From Lytechinus variegatus (Eukaryota > Echinodermata > Echinoidea > Temnopleuroida > Toxopneustidae), in the NCBI RefSeq assembly GCF_018143015.1, contig NC_054746.1, forward strand, positions 43,928,701-43,992,700: 64,000 nucleotides of DNA, written 5' to 3'. Below, piece after piece: positions 9,851 to 22,320 of the stretch (positions are counted from its first letter, which is position 1; each line of letters opens with the position of its first letter). The notes beneath the pieces were generated by a model. That model was not told where the DNA came from, searched no databases, and worked only from the letters and a program-made list of their open reading frames with translations. The translations under genes were made by a program, and so were the position numbers.

Positions 9851-12099
9851 CGTTGATAAAATATAGGAAGAAGAAAAATCATGGTTTCAGTTTATAACAC
9901 ATCGATTTTTGTTTTCTTCTTTCATTTAGGTGCATTATTTTGCTTCTTGAAAATGGCTGTCATAATATTCAACTTCATGAACTGATCAAGCTAGATCAAA
10001 CTAGAAGAGAGTACACGACTTTAAGTTGATATCGATTTCTATAATCCTAAACAAAAAGTGTATACAGCTGGCTATTGAGAATACCTCGGATCGTACGTAC
10101 ACTCTATTTTGTTCTAACGATACGGATGTGGTAATTGATGGAGGCATGGCCCCCTTTCCTTTGAAAATCACAAAAGGGCATCCAGCGAAGGTCAATAAAG
10201 TTGCCACTTACTAACAATGTAAAAGAGTGACTTGAAAGGGAAGGATGTACGGATGAATTCACACTTTGTCAGTTTGGTTTAACACCAAAGAGTGATAAAC
10301 GCCGTGACATAGGCATAATCATGCTAATGAAGACTAATATGTGTTATTTACGATGTACAAAGTATATGAAGCATGTTTTATCCATATCAGTAATCTCATA
10401 TGAATTTTCGAAAAAATCTAAGGTTTCCCCAATTGATTTTATTCTGATTGAGTATGTTATCGTGGTTTGGTTTGACCTGCATATAAAAAAAAATGTGATG
10501 CGATAGGAATCCAGAGCATGGAGTAAATATGCATTCCATGGATATATTATTCGAGAAGATAGAGGGAATGAAAAGCAGAATATATTAAAATAAAATATTT
10601 ATGTTTATGTCTGCAAACAGGCCTATAATGCTTTTCACGGAACAAATGATGTAAGCCGGGTAATGAATAAGTAGAGCGCCTTGATCACAATGTTTAGTGG
10701 ATATTATATGAATTATTAATCATTATCATCATGCGGCTCGTTTAATTTTTTTTTAATTGCTTGTTAGAAGGGTGCGAGAAAAACGGCATAAAGCATATTG
10801 TGATTCCATATACGTCCATTCAGTTATTTGTTTCATTTTTGGCCGTACTCCATAGAATATAACAGACGTTCAACTTTGATAAAGATAAATATGAGATAAA
10901 GCAATCAGTACATGAATTGATTAATTAAGACAATTAATTAATTAGAGATAATATATATCACTTAATATGAGCTGGAATATGATATTTAGGCAGGCGAGAA
11001 TGGCCTTTCTATGTATCTCTTTTGAAGCACGCTCTTCCTCTTACAGTTCTCTAATTAACTCGTTATATTTGTATTTTCATCGGAGCTCTTATGGATTGTT
11101 GGCTACAAGGAAAAAGGAAGTGGAGAAATAAAATATAAGAATTATTTTAATACATCGAAATTCTGTAAAGGTGAATGTACCGGGTGAGAAATTATATACA
11201 CTTACGACATTTTAGAATTATACTTTGGCAATGCAGGTTATTATTTTCAGAGTCCTTTTTCATCTTGACGAAATTGGATATTAAAACAAACTGAACGCAG
11301 GAAATAATAATTTCCGAACGGAAAGTTCCTAAAATGTTAATCAAATCATATATTGTCCGAAAATTTGACAGTGAGTGTGGCGAAACAAATGGGGGGGGGT
11401 TAAATGATGGAATATAATTTATATGCACTAGAATAAAAAAAGGGTATAAAATAGTAATGGTGTAACTTGGGTTGCGATTTCATTGCTGACCTCTATTTCT
11501 CCCCCCCCCCCCTTTGCTTGTCAGAAAAAAGTAAAGAAAAAGTAGCGCATTTATAGTCCCCTCCACCAAGAATTCCTTGGTTCACCGCCGATCTCTGACA
11601 ACTAGAATACCAGCAAAACCGAAAATGTCTTTCTGGTCACACTCATTTTTTTCCATTTTAAATTGACCAACATATACTTAAGTTATTTTTTCTTGCATTT
11701 TCCATGAATTACTAATCATTTGTTGATCATTAAATCGTTTGCACATAAATGTCAAGAAAATAACCACACACGTTCTAAACTAGTGAAATAAACTGAGAAT
11801 TGAGTAAGTTCACAATAAATAAAACGGTTTGCAGGGACTTATTGTATATTCTTGGATAATGAAAGAAAGGCAGAATGTCTTGTTTTTAATACAATTTTAA
11901 TTACTAGAATCATTGGATACATAATATTCATTTTTTTACACAAATACATGGCAACGTCTCCGTTGGATTTTGAATTAAGGAAATAATTTGGAGGTTTTTG
12001 TTGAACATTTCTCGACGACGTATAAAATCTAGAAATCATTTGAAATTGATTATGGGCCGAATATGCCGGGCACCTATCCTAATGTAGGTTCTATTTTTT

Positions 12100-13540
12100 A
12101 GTATGGGTTGGGCTTGGAGGGCCGGGTTTGGACATATTTCTGTGATGACGAGAATATACTCAGAAGGGAAAAAATAGAGAGAGGGCCGGGGGGCACGGAA
12201 CGGGAGATGAAGAGAGAGAGAGCATAACCCACTTGTCTGCGCAGTGTTGTAGTACATTTTTTTCGATTAAAAGCGCCTCGTATGAAATTGAACCCTCTCC
12301 CCCTGCGTAAGCTACTGATTGAATAGAAGGGAAAAAGTAAAGGGAAAATAGAGGAGAGAATATAAGTGTAAAGGTTGACTAGAGGTAAGGGGATTAGAGA
12401 GAGTAGAGGGGATGGCATTCATGACAATAACAATAATATTTTTCAATCGAATTAAACTATTTTTTTTTATTCTTTACATGTAAAATATTCAAATGTTTAC
12501 ATAATATCAATGATAACAATTATAAACATTACTATCAACACTAACAATGATAATAACAAATAATAAAAGAAAATATAACAATCGGATAATAAAAAAAATA
12601 ATAATAATATTGATAATAACAACAATGGTTAAGATTATGAATATAATAATGATAAGACAAAGAAAAAGATAAAATAAAAAAGCAGACGAAACAGAAAAAA
12701 GATGAAGGGAGAAGATTATGGTGATCATGGGGGGTGGGGTGGGCTAACTTAAGTAATTGGATGATAAATGATAAATAATCTTCATAATAATTGTCGTATA
12801 CCACCTTGCAAATTTTAATCGAGAAGATTATGATTTCTTGTTCAGAAAGTATTACTTGTATGCATATAACGATATTTTGAAGATTCATGTTTTGGGGGGC
12901 ATACTTTTAAAAGGAAATATCATATTCTTAATTTTTTTTCATTTTGCATGAAGAGAAAAACAGAGAGAACAAAATTAAGCAAAATAGGACGACGGGAGTA
13001 AAAGAATGAGAATAGGTATAAAGAGAAGATAAGACGACGAAGAAAAAAGGCGAAAAAAAGAAGCACAAGCAAATTCATAACAAGAATAAATAGAAGGGAA
13101 ATAGAAAGAGAAAACTTAGGAGATGGAGGTGTAGGATTACACAATTATCAGTGAAGAAGAAGGAGGAGGAGGAGAAAATGAAAAGGGAGCATTATAAAAA
13201 AGGAAGAAACAACAAGGAGGATTTCATTTGCAAGAGGAAACAAAGCAAGACTATATCAAGGGAGAAGGGGGGGTCTATAAATAGGAAGTAAAAGAACAAA
13301 AAGATGAGACAGAGATCGAACAAACGAAGAAAGGAAATGAGGATGATAAGATGTGAAGAATATCGAAAAAAAAGAATATGAGAAGAAAAGAAATGAGAAT
13401 AATAATTTTGATAATAATAAGAAGATCGAAAAAGAAGAAAAGGAAGAAGAAAGGAAGGGAGAATATTATGATAATAGTAACATTATGAGAATATTATGAT
13501 AATAGTAATATCGAAAAAGAAGAAGTCCAAGAAGAACTTC
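12100..13540 (+). repeat. Purine-rich low-complexity tract
   Basis: About 1.4 kb in which the plus strand is overwhelmingly A and G (GAAGAAAAGG-, AGAGAG- and AATAATAAT-type runs), so the PC sense strand is C/U-rich. No coding potential is credible; the short frames here are compositional. It lies inside the TTAA-flanked element in PC intron 4. Confidence 0.8.
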
Positions 13541-14021
13541 AAAACCCACATCACCAACATTACATTCTCAAAGAAGTCACTCTGTACGGACTAGCACTGG
13601 AGCGACAGGTGAGCTCTGAACTCCGTGCAGCCAAAACAGGAAATGAACTACGCATGCGCGAAAACTATCGATCGATCAATTCACTCATCGTGGATCGCAC
13701 ACACGCTTTTGTAATCAACGATCCAGCTCGCACGCATGGAACAATGGAGCTGTTCGAACTTGACATGGCCGGCTGATTAATCTCGTTTGGGGTGTTAGAA
13801 CCTATTCTACTATGCCGTCGCGAACGGGTTAAGCTGGAAGAGTGTACCAAATGGTAAAATATTGAATGGAATGGAGGGATGTTGCAATCAACCGTGGCTT
13901 GGATAGATATATAGACATATTCAGAACACAGGTGCAGTAACATTTTAAAGCCCATGACATTTGGTATAAAATCTCCTTGACAAGTATTGTCCACTGTCAT
14001 GTTACCATTATATTAACTTAC

Positions 14022-14167
14022 ATCCATAGATCGGACGACTCTCATTCCTCTTCCTCCTCCTCCATATGCTGCTTTGAGGATAACTGGGAATCCATACTGT
14101 TCACAGAATTCTTCAACTTCTTGTGATGTAGTGACTGGACCATCGGTTCCAGGTACTACCGGTACAC
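14022..14167 (-). CDS. PC: Pyruvate carboxylase, coding exon 4
   Basis: 146 bp encoding about residues 187-235: [12 protein letters not shown] near the start, [19 protein letters not shown] near the end. The glycine loop AYGGGGRGM (about residues 220-228) is the flexible ATP-binding lid of the ATP-grasp fold. It has a CAG acceptor and GTAAG donor (complement of 14,017-14,021), is entered in phase 1 and left in phase 0. Confidence 0.96.
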
Positions 14168-15282
14168 CTGCACCACAAAACATAATCATCAGGAGACAAA
14201 ATTATCATAGTCCTACAATGGGCATATCTGAGAAATATTCAAGTACTACAAAGAAAACAGTTAAAATGTATGATATGATTATCATGTAATAGATGATCAA
14301 AGATTTGATTATCAAAATATGGTAGCTATTGAGATATTCTACATACATGCCATTTTTTTGCTACATATTTCCTGTACATATATGGGTTGTACCTCATTTG
14401 GTTTAGAGCCATTTTGGTTTAATACTAGTTGGGAAAACTCACAGATCATATAAAGCCAGTAAAACTAGATGCAGTCTTTAGATCCATCAACATCAGGTCT
14501 AATTTGACCTGGCTTACGTCTCATTCATATTCAATAATCAAATTGGTTTCAATGGTTCAATTGATTGACTTAATTTTCCCCACTACAATTTGGTCACAAT
14601 AATCTAATAAGAAAAATTAGACTGCAGCCCAATAACTTGAAAATTAGATAAAATATAGGCCAACGGCACAAAAACAGGTTGTAAATAAAATTGGATAATT
14701 CCATACCAAACTGGTATTATAAAACTAGCACATAATCATGTATGAATGTCAAGGGGTGCCTTACAGAGTGGAAAAAATCTAATTGGTGATTATTTCTCTA
14801 CCAACTTTCATTTCAAATTATCATTCATAATTGGGGCTAATTTTCAGTTTAAAGGCTAAATGTAAATCACCCCAGATTATAGTTCATATAATTTTTCACT
14901 GATCCATTGCCCCGAATAGTATTCTCAGCAAGTAGCATACTTTCCCCTTTGCAACTTGTTACACTGATAACTCATTTGGGTTTGAATTGAAAGGTATCAC
15001 ACTTTATTAATAATAACTTTACCTGCTGAAACCACACATCGCCATATAACCAGTACCAGTTTATCTTCCACTATACTGACTTCATGAAATCAAGAAATTG
15101 GAAGGAGAGGGGCAAACAAGTTTTTATAGGTAAAACTTTACACCCACAAGGTATGATATGTTACAAGGTATTTTTTTCTTAAATTTTTTTGTTTTACTAT
15201 ATTATTTTTCCCAACCCCGACAGCAATCTATGCAGGTGTGTGACCCCCCCCTGGTATGACAGGGTACCCATCATTTGTTTAC
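14168..15282 (-). other. PC intron 3, no other feature seen
   Basis: A 1,115-bp AT-rich intron between coding exons 3 and 4. I found no recognisable repeat or gene in it. Confidence 0.6.
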
Positions 15283-15448
15283 CTGCTGCTATAGCAATTT
15301 GTCTAGCTTCCACCTTGTCACCCATCTGATGTACAACTGTAGGTGATGGACCAATGAACTTGATACCAGCTTCGGTACAAGCCTTGGCAAAGTCTGCTCT
15401 TTCTGATAAGAATCCATATCCAGGATGAATAGCATCAACTTTGTGTTG
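15283..15448 (-). CDS. PC: Pyruvate carboxylase, coding exon 3
   Basis: 166 bp encoding about residues 132-186 plus one base. It starts [16 protein letters not shown] and ends [14 protein letters not shown], the N-terminal biotin-carboxylase subdomain that leads into the ATP-grasp domain. The HPGYGFLSE motif is invariant in biotin carboxylases. The acceptor (TTTAG) and donor (AG/GTAAAC) are complementary to 15,449-15,450 and 15,281-15,282. It is entered in phase 0 and left in phase 1. Confidence 0.96.
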
Positions 15449-17761
15449 CTAAATAACAAAAAAAGGAGAAAATTTACATTTGTGAGTCTGCAAAGTGAGC
15501 AAGCCAAAAAAAAATTATTATGAGGAGTTTCTGGATATAGAGCACTACATGTATATTTGAACAAACAATGAACTGGCACAGTGAGCAAGCCCCAAACCCC
15601 ATTGATTATTTTCAATTTTCATGATTAATTTTGTAAACATTTTGGTGTGTAAGAACTCAAATTGATAATGATAAAAATAATAGCTGTATTTTTTTTTTTT
15701 GGGGGAAGCACTGTTTGCCCGAGGATACAAAGCACTGCTATTATTACCCCAGCTTCAGCTGTGCTACCCATATAGGTGCTCAAGCAGGAAAGGAATTTCT
15801 CTCTTGAACCCCCTTCGGTACTAATATTACAGGCTTCAGGATACAATAATAGGTTGAGTGTACTGTACATCGTTCAAATTATCATAACATGTACAACTTT
15901 CATTTAATTTGAATACTATACACTATCATTTAAAGTTGAAATTAATGTTGAATTTGAATAAACAGAATTTTGTGGAACTTCTTCTCAACAAAACTGTCAA
16001 CATGTCAATGAAATGTACTTTTGACTTTTTCCATATTTTCTTTAATCAAAAGAATGTGATCCCTTATTCAATTAAGCTGGTCCTTTTCAGTGATCCAATT
16101 GCCACCTTCTTGTTTACATACAATAAACCAGGATGTACGCGAAGTCAGCTAATCGAAAATACCTCCATGTACAGTAATGGGTACATGTACCCAACACCAA
16201 GCTTGATTATCATATTGTACTAGGTGTCCCTGGGGAAAAAATTAAACTGAGGCTGGGGTCATTTTCCCCTATAATGCTCAAAACAGCCCTGGAATGTTGC
16301 ACATTAATACAGTAGGTTGTGAAGTCGCCCTCAAAAATAAAAATTATTATTTGCCTTATGATACATGTTCATTGTAATCTAATTGTAATCATTAAAGTTC
16401 AAATACAGTGTATCACACGGGGAGTGTCATGATAATGATACTGGACAAAAAGTGTACTTTATACATGTAGTTTACCAATGACCTGGTCCCATGGACCTGG
16501 TAAATAAACATAATGTATTATGAATTCAAACTGGTTGGCAGGACTTTGAGCAGTTTACTGACAAACAGGAAAATGAATTTGTTAACTGCTTTGACATTCA
16601 CTGAAATGTCAACAAACATGCTAACAAATAGATGATGTATGCCAACAAAGTAATTTTTTGCCCATGATCAAGCCAAATTGAAAAATAATAAAACCGCCAG
16701 CCTAGGATTTTGGGGGGATAATTTTTAGTAACATATTGTGTAAGAAAAATGTAGCAAGAACAGTGAAAAGGCATTTTTTTTCAAATTCCTTTTCCAGTGT
16801 AGAAACTGTAATTTGGAAAACAATACAACACTTCCCTTGAATATGATATTGGTTGATAAAATATAGAAATTCATATAACTTTGTTTACTTGAATCTGAAA
16901 GAGACTGCAAATCAATTTTAATCATGCATGCATGCTCCAGTATTTGCAGTGAAACCTAAGAACTGTTGTCTCAGCTGGTTATTATAATTCAGCATTTTCC
17001 ATGCACAACCTCATTAGAAATAAATGTCATCATCGCTCCTATTGTACCAGTATATCCTTTATCATGACTGCTCATTTGAAAGGATATAGGGGAGGGGGAT
17101 CTCTTCATTGTAGCATGGAGACTTTTATACATGTGTATGCTGTATTATATCATGAAAAAAAATATTTAAAGAGAAAAATTACTACACTTTGCTAGAAATC
17201 ATGCCTTTTATTGGAGCTGTAAAAAGATTAGAAAACATAACAGAGAAACTGGCAGGGTTCCAATAAACAGGGATATTTTACAATCTTTGACCTTGTCTCA
17301 TCTCAAGGTCTCATGAACTTCAATAGTGCACATTGAGGTACTTGAATAACATTTAAAGGGATAGCTCAACCACAACAGAAGCACAATAAAAAGAAAAGTT
17401 AATTATATCACTTCTTGAATTATTCATAAACAATCATCCCATATTAAGTGGTTCTGCTCAATAACTTTTTCACTCAGCGCCATGAATGTTTTATGCACAC
17501 ACAGCACTGTTGACTACATGTACATGTATATTGGCAGAATGGCAGTAGAAGTCTGAATCACTGGGAGAGAGAGAAAACAATCTCTGTGTCCTTTAAGTGG
17601 CAAAGTGTCCATGCCAACATGTTCTAAGCATTATAAACAGTGTTTTCAAATCTTTGAATGAATAAAAATAACTATGATGTAATCTCAAACATGCAGAGCA
17701 GAGGCCCATGGAAATCAGAACAGCTTTAAATAAACAAAAATCTATGTTCTACTATTTGTCA
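15449..17761 (-). other. PC intron 2, left part, no gene seen
   Basis: AT-rich intronic sequence with only short chance frames. A T-run/G-run junction lies at about 15,690-15,704. No mobile element end was recognised here. Confidence 0.6.
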
Positions 17762-18051
17762 TTATATGACACCTGGATAGATCCATGTGATTTGATTGGT
17801 TGTTTGATATCATTCATTCAGCCCATTTTGCAATGACATCATCAGCCGTGCAGTTTTGGATCCCTTCATCGTGCAATTTTGTCCGTTGCACTCGCGCACC
17901 GAGACAGCTTCAACTGCAGGCATAAGCAGTGCACATGATGTAATGACGTTACAATCTACAGACCGAACTCGCACTGCATGAGCATGTTTTATATCAAAAT
18001 ACATGAATTTCATATGAAAAAAACCCTCAATTTTTAGGTGTCATATAAACT
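17762..18051. mobile_element. Small MITE in PC intron 2
   Basis: TATATGACACCT at the left is mirrored by AGGTGTCATATA at the right, bounding about 290 bp with further imperfect internal complementarity (TTTGATATC / ATATCAAA). No coding capacity. Superfamily not assignable. Confidence 0.5.
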
Positions 18052-18066
18052 AAATAATGAATGTTT

Positions 18067-18198
18067 CTTCATTCGTGCAATGGACAGAATACTTCATTTG
18101 GTGAAAGATTAAATAATGACCCATTCAACGAGGTGTAGCCGAGTTGAATGGATCGTTTCATCTTTCACCTCAAGTATTCTGTCCATTGCACGAATGAA
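18067..18198. repeat. Long hairpin-forming inverted repeat
   Basis: Arms of about 40 nt (TTCATTCGTGCAATGGACAG... and its complement CTGTCCATTGCACGAATGAA) flank a 50-nt loop that itself contains CCATTCAAC/GTTGAATGG. The two arms are nearly identical. It probably forms a small foldback element next to the MITE at 17,762. Confidence 0.75.
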
Positions 18199-18437
18199 AA
18201 AAAAAATCATTTTTTGTATACTATCTCTGGTCATATCATTAAATATACAATGCTATTCAATATACTGAATACATTTCAATGAAAAAAAACACCACCAATT
18301 CCTCTGTGTAATTGAGATTTCTTGTTTAGGAGATGAGATTATCACATCTGTGGTGATTACATTTCTCCTTTGACTAGATGGCATACTGCCAGACCGCTAA
18401 TAAAAATCCCAATTGATTGGAGTTCATGAAATCTTAC

Positions 18438-18622
18438 CTTTGCAATTCTTATGATTTCAGGAACAGATAAGTAAGCAGCCACAGGTGGTAATCCCTTTCC
18501 TATGAGGTATGCTTCATCTGCCTTGCCTCTGTGCATATTACCTTTATCTTGCTCTGAATAGATAGCAACCGTTCGGATCCCTAACTCTGTACATGCTCGA
18601 AACACTCGGATTGCTATCTCAC
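18438..18622 (-). CDS. PC: Pyruvate carboxylase, coding exon 2
   Basis: 185 bp encoding about residues 70-131: [20 protein letters not shown], then EADEAYLIG-type sequence ([19 protein letters not shown]) and ending IIRIAK. This is the Rossmann-like start of the biotin-carboxylase domain, almost identical to vertebrate PC over the first 30 residues. It has a CAG acceptor and GTAAG donor (complement of 18,433-18,437), is entered in phase 1 and left in phase 0. Confidence 0.97.
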
Positions 18623-19121
18623 CTGAAATCATATTGAAGAGAAAGTCATGGTACCTCAATCCATTACAGTGTATATCAAAATAACCCCCCAAAATATTAA
18701 ATCAATTCCAGCTAATTTGATTCAAACTTCAAGTACTAAATGGTGCAATTTCAATATATGCAATTATCGTCCAATTGAATTTCAAGTTAGTTCATTACAA
18801 TTAATTTTTACTTCACTCCTATTGTATAAATTCTAGCAATCAAACTGTATTTATGTTTAATCTACAACGCTATTCCATTTAACATGAACTCTATTCACTT
18901 TACATAGGTGTAATTTCAGTTGAACATCACAACAAATAGTTAAACTGGCTTTAAACATACATGACTGAAAAGACCGCGACAACCAAATATACAGGGAATT
19001 AATTTCTAACAAATTCATAAAAAAGTATAAAATAAAGAAGAAACTGTTCATATAATTCAGAATATAAAAATAGGTAGTATGTTTTTTTTTTTTAATGTCT
19101 GTAATTTAAAGACAATCTTAC

Positions 19122-19329
19122 CTCTATTGGCAACCATCAATTTTTCAATCTTTTTCTTCTCAGCTGGCTGCTCCTGTGCAATGGTCGATCTGTATCTGTT
19201 GCCATGGAGACCACTGGTTGATAGTACTGCACAGGAAGGTGTGGCTGTCTTTTGTAATTGTCTGAATTGCCATGCCTCCCGTATGCGAGGTAGGAGAGTG
19301 CTTGCACGGGATGCCTGCACTTTAAACAT
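19122..19329 (-). CDS. PC: Pyruvate carboxylase, first coding exon (start and mitochondrial targeting peptide)
   Basis: The ATG at 19,329-19,327 opens a 69-codon (plus one base) coding part; the exon itself continues to 19,356, where a CAG acceptor shows that a further 5' non-coding exon exists. Residues 1-50 are rich in Arg, Ser and Thr with no acidic residues before about 17 (MFKVQASRASTLLPRIREAW), a typical matrix-targeting peptide. The mature enzyme starts near KKKIEKLMVANRG, leading into GEIAI of exon 2. The product carboxylates pyruvate to oxaloacetate in the mitochondrial matrix, using ATP, bicarbonate and covalently bound biotin, to refill the citric acid cycle and start gluconeogenesis. 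Six exons here encode about 364 of the roughly 1,180 residues expected for animal PC. The promoter was not located. Confidence 0.95.
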
Positions 19330-20115
19330 GGTTGATACTGGGTTCAATGAAACCCCCTGAAAGAAAAACAAATTAACTGTTTTATTATACAACACTATCC
19401 ACTGGAGTATTTCCCAAAGTATTTCTCAAATCACAAAAAGAACTTAAGAATGATTTCACACAATGAATTTGAAAGCCCCCTCCCCCAAGAAGAAAATAAA
19501 GGATGAGCCAGGTGCATAACAACTAATTTTTCAGAGGTTTTCTGATTTCTATTTTGAACAAATTTTTTATTCATTATTCAACAGTGATAACCTTATCATA
19601 AAGGTCAACACTATCTAGCAAGGTAGACATAATAGTCCCTATTCAGTGTACAAGCCTGTCTGCCTGTAAAACAAAGTTTGAAAATGGTTAAAATCATATT
19701 TGGCACTGACTAAATCATTTTTTTTTACATTCTTTTAAAGAGATTTTTTAATGTCCAAACATTAAAACCCCAATCAATACCATCATCTATGTTGTTAGCC
19801 TTAAAATAAACACCATTCTACTTCCTGTAGTTTATCCCAGCTGGTTTTGGTATAAAACTGCTGGTACATGTAGAATGGTCAAAAGAACACTTATCAATTA
19901 TCAAGGCAATTCCCAACCTTAGACATTCATACTGAATAATAGGAATCAGACTACCAGTATATTCATGTGGGAAAGAAAACAGTCTTATTTATAATCACAT
20001 GGATTTTATACACAATGAATACTGGAATATGAAATTATTCCACACTATGATAATGTTGATGTTTCTACTTCTCGTTTTGATTATCTCTTATCAGGCCTTC
20101 ATTCTACCACTGAAT

Positions 20116-20701
20116 GACAAGTCCAACCCAACAAAAAGTTGATTTGAATAACAAGAGAAAATCCAACAAGCATAACATTAAAAATTTCATCAAAATTGGA
20201 TGTAAAATAAGAAAGTTATGGTATTTTTAAGTTTCGCTTAATTTCACAAAATAGTTATATGCACATCCTGGGCGGTATGCAAATGAGGAAACTGATGACG
20301 TCATCCATTCACCATTCTTTATTCATTATATGAAATATTCAAAATTTCTCCTCATTGCCCTGTAAAACAAAGTTTTATTTCTTCCTTAAATGTGGAATTA
20401 TCATAGTTTTAACATTTTATAGTTCAATCAAGTTAGTCCTTATTGTCAAATCTGTAAAAATTGAAATATTGTGCAATTCAAACAATAAAAAACAAAAGAA
20501 ATAGTGAGTGGGGGACATCATCGACTCTCTCATTTGCATGTCCCTGACTTGTGCATATAACTATTTTGTGAAAAATAAACGAAACTTTAAAATGTCATAA
20601 CTTTATTTTTCATCCAATTTCGATGAAATATGCTCATTTGCTTTTTCTCTATTGATTGATTTTTTATTCAAATCAACATTTTTCTGGAGTGGACTGGACC
20701 T
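20116..20701. mobile_element. MITE family 1, copy 1 (~585 bp)
   Basis: Left end GACAAGTCCAACCCAAC..., right end the complement (GTTG... GAGTGGACTGGACC). Long imperfect inverted repeats contain TCATCAAAATTGGATGTAAA, AAGTTATG and ACTATTTTGTGAAA on both arms. Each arm also has ATGCAAAT- and TGACGTCA-like motifs; in this copy these are a perfect octamer at 20,277-20,284 and a perfect CRE palindrome at 20,296-20,303. Other copies: 26,740, 27,575, 28,546 and 51,530. No coding capacity. Confidence 0.8.
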
Positions 20702-21722
20702 AAGTTTTAAAAGCAATGTCATTTTCAAATGCTAAGTCAAATGGGGCATGTACAGAAACATGCAATCAATTGAAAATCAATTATGGGGTCCGTAAATCAA
20801 TTATTTGTCAAGTTTGGAACTGATTGTTGATCTCTTTCCTTTGACAAGGAACTGATTTGTTACAACTAAAATTGATCTACTAATAACAAAATTGCATCAG
20901 AATTTTGCAATAATGTGCATATATTTCCCTTCACCACCCCTGTTGCACCCCTTACATGTAGAAAGTTTACCCTGACAAAGGTCCGAGTCAAAATGTTTAA
21001 ATGCCATTCAAACAAGTGTTTAAACCATAAATGGTTTCCTATTCTGACAACCATTTGACAGTAAAAAGAATCTTCCCCAAAACTTGCTAAAATTTCACAC
21101 CTTTATGCCAGAAATGTCAATCTACATGTATCTTCTACATTTTTTTGAAATTTATTTCATTTAGTTCTTTGAAGACTGTTCCCCTCTTCCTTAGCTCTGG
21201 AAGATTATTTTCTGTTGTATTCTATCTACCTGTACATAAAAGTCAAAGTGTGACAATACAAAGTTGTGCTTACAGAATTACCGTGCTGAATTCAGATCTG
21301 AAGGTGAAAGGTTGATAGAAGCAAAAAGAAAAAGGAACATAATTAAAGTTATGAGTATTTTCAAACAGGCTTGTGTGAAAAAAAACAAAATCATGCTAAT
21401 TAATAGATCACGCTATATGACTTTTAAGCCATAAGAAATTAATTTATGGAAAAAAATAACAAGAGGGGGTTGGCAAATTCATGTTTAAAATTTTAACCCA
21501 ATACATGTAAATATCTGGGGATATTGTCACACATACATGTAAGCTATTAGGAAAAAGTCAACAAGAAATTTTGATGAAATGCTTGTAATCTACTAGGTGT
21601 GCAGTCTCCACAGAGTCCATACTCATTTTCCAAAAATAAAAGGATCACAATTTACTACATGGCAGAGCCTGTATGAACCTTAGCAAGTACCTCTCTGAAC
21701 ACAGCCACAATATTACCCCCTT

Positions 21723-22320
21723 AAAGGGATAGTCCAGACTGGAAATATTTCTATCTCAATAGAGTAAAATTCACAGAGCAAAATGCTGAAATTTGATCAA
21801 AATCGGATAATAAATAACAAAGTTATTGAATTTTCAAGATTTGCATTATTCCGGTGAAACAGTTCTAGGCATATCTCTATGAATATTCATTAGGTGGGCT
21901 GATGATGTCATATACCCACTTGTTCTTTGTATTTTATTATATGAAATTAAGTTTATTCAAAAAATTTCTACTAAGAACCAAAACAATGGGATTGACAACT
22001 GATGAAGTCATTAGTTATTTATTGCGGTAACTTATTTCATTATAATGGAGACACATCCTCTACACATGTATCAAAAAATGAAACATTTTATTATTTCATG
22101 TAATAACATAAGAAAAAGGAAAGTGGAGATGTGACATCATCAGCCCACCTAATGAATATTCATGATGATGTCCATACATGTACATTGTTTTCACAAAATA
22201 TTGATTATGGTAACTTTAAGATTCAATTGCTCTGTTAATATCCAATTTTGATGAAATTTTCAGCATTTTGCTTTGTGAATTTTACTCTAATTATTTATAT
22301 TTTCAGCCTGGACCATCCCA
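21723..22320. mobile_element. MITE family 2, copy 1 (~600 bp)
   Basis: Ends read AAAGGGATAGTCCAGACTGG and the complement of its partner (CAGCCTGGACCATCCC). The arms contain ATGAATATTCATTAGGTGGGC and its complement, CAAAATGCTGAAA, and TGATGATGTCA. A second copy lies at 39,241-39,823. It shares the general plan of family 1 but not its ends. Confidence 0.8.

Larger units (their letters stand above)
9206..13832. mobile_element. 4.6-kb TTAA-flanked element with short inverted ends
   Basis: TTAA at 9,206-9,209 is followed by CCCGTTGCCAACGGGAG. TTAA at 13,829-13,832 is preceded by the complement of CCCGTTCGCGACGGCAT. The ends match at roughly 11 of 16 positions. GATC- and CGTGCG-containing sub-terminal stretches recur in inverted order (near 9,600-9,670 and 13,660-13,735). 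TTAA borders plus CCC-starting ends are the signature of piggyBac-superfamily elements. No transposase frame is visible inside, so it would be non-autonomous. The two ends could instead belong to different elements. It fills about 94% of the PC intron between exons 4 and 5. Confidence 0.45.

Noticed and set aside
12098-13144. Several Phe/Leu/Ile-rich minus-strand frames resembling membrane proteins
   Set aside because: They are translations of the pyrimidine-rich complement of a low-complexity purine tract.
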